From an uncultured bacterium (GTDB lineage: Bacteria; Verrucomicrobiota; Verrucomicrobiia; Opitutales; Intestinicryptomonadaceae), in NCBI GenBank assembly GCA_905214995.1, contig CAJMOT010000113.1, positions 1 through 6,934 on the forward strand: a stretch of DNA of 6,934 nt. Direction: 5' to 3'. Within the stretch, counting starts at the first letter, position 1; each line of letters begins with the position of its first letter. The notes beneath the pieces are model-generated. The model was not told where the DNA came from, searched no databases, and saw only the letters and a list, made by a program, of their open reading frames with translations. Both the position numbers and the translations under genes were made by a program. Below are positions 6,714-6,934 of the stretch, in pieces.

Positions 6714-6934
6714 TTACGCGGCGCCCGCCGACGGCGGACGCCAGAATTTTCTTATGTGGCGGGACAAATCGGCCTCGGGGTCAAGGGCGGTTTTGCCGAA
6801 AATCCAGTCGGCGAAATGGCGGGCAAAATACGGGGAGAGCGCAAACCCCTTTGAGCCGAATCCGTTGAACGACATCAGCGCGCCGCATGCGGGGTGCGCG
6901 CCCAAATGCGGGCGCGTGGTGGCGGTGCACGGGC
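6714..6934 (-). CDS. FAD-dependent oxidoreductase (DAO family), C-terminal fragment
   Basis: Only the last 72 residues are visible; the gene continues beyond the right edge, so its start is not in the window. The reading frame is open to the edge. The visible part contains TTRPHLG, then FNGFGSKGFALSPYFARHFADW. This is the pattern of the final FAD-binding strand and helix in amino-acid oxidase (DAO) type flavoproteins, such as glycine/D-amino-acid oxidases and the C-terminal domain of MnmC (compare the GxGSRG...AP motif). The family is well supported, but the substrate is not. No signal peptide can be judged. The gene converges on the beta-helix gene with 41 bases between the stop codons and is probably unrelated to glycan use. 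Its last codons (PPSAGAA) overlap a possible terminator hairpin. TTG at 6903-6905 is not a credible start because conserved sequence extends upstream of it. Confidence 0.75.
   Translation of the reverse strand, partial: PCTATTRPHLGAHPACGALMSFNGFGSKGFALSPYFARHFADWIFGKTALDPEADLSRHIRKFWRPPSAGAA
6720..6753. terminator. candidate bidirectional intrinsic terminator
   Basis: GGCGCCCGCCG (6720-6730) and CGGCGGACGCC (6732-6742) are complementary except at one position, forming a strong GC hairpin centred at 6731. On the plus strand it is followed by AGAATTTTCTT, a moderately T-rich run suited to ending the GH10-like/beta-helix transcript 48 bases after the beta-helix stop. On the minus strand it is followed, through the TAA stop, by TATTTT, which could end the oxidoreductase transcript. 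The T runs are short, so strength is uncertain. Confidence 0.45.

Noticed and set aside
6714..6905. Small 63-codon gene starting at TTG 6905
   Set aside because: The frame continues to the window edge and the residues upstream (TTRPH) belong to the same conserved motif, so it is the end of a larger flavoprotein gene.
1..6934. CRISPR arrays, tRNA or rRNA genes, insertion sequences
   Set aside because: No regularly spaced repeats, cloverleaf-like or rRNA-like sequence, transposase-like protein or terminal inverted repeats were seen.

Overview
The window (6,934 bases, GC-rich) reads as a small carbohydrate-degrading locus from a Gram-negative bacterium, probably of the Planctomycetes-Verrucomicrobia group. 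The grounds are indirect: three Sec-type signal peptides on large polysaccharide-active proteins, no recognisable Shine-Dalgarno sequence before any of the four complete genes, frequent ATA isoleucine codons despite high GC, and glycosidase sequence styles I associate with that group. The lineage call is inference and no marker gene is present.

Layout: (1) 31-2145, minus strand, a secreted clan GH-A glycoside hydrolase resembling GH50 (the beta-agarase family). (2) 2212-3450, minus strand, a 12-helix major facilitator transporter, 66 bases upstream of the GH50-like gene and probably cotranscribed with it. (3) 3451-3680, a divergent regulatory region with candidate promoters in both directions and a perfect GC hairpin just before the transporter start. 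(4) 3681-5207, plus strand, a secreted divergent GH10 protein. (5) 5251-6672, plus strand, a secreted right-handed beta-helix protein 43 bases downstream and probably in the same transcript. (6) 6714-6934, minus strand, the C-terminal end of a convergent FAD-dependent oxidoreductase, cut by the window edge. A hairpin within its last codons may terminate transcription from both sides.

How the genes may work together: three exported proteins of glycan-active fold flank one transporter on two divergent transcripts. This suggests coordinated attack on one polysaccharide, with the GH10-like and beta-helix proteins on one arm and the GH50-like enzyme plus an exporter- or importer-type MFS protein on the other. 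No SusC/SusD pair, regulator or sulfatase is visible. The substrate cannot be read from the sequence. GH50 relatives point to galactans and GH10 relatives to xylan, but the GH10 protein has lost several residues that normally contact the sugar, so neither assignment is secure. No mobile elements, CRISPR arrays or RNA genes were seen. The only gene-free stretch of any length is the roughly 230-base divergent region.
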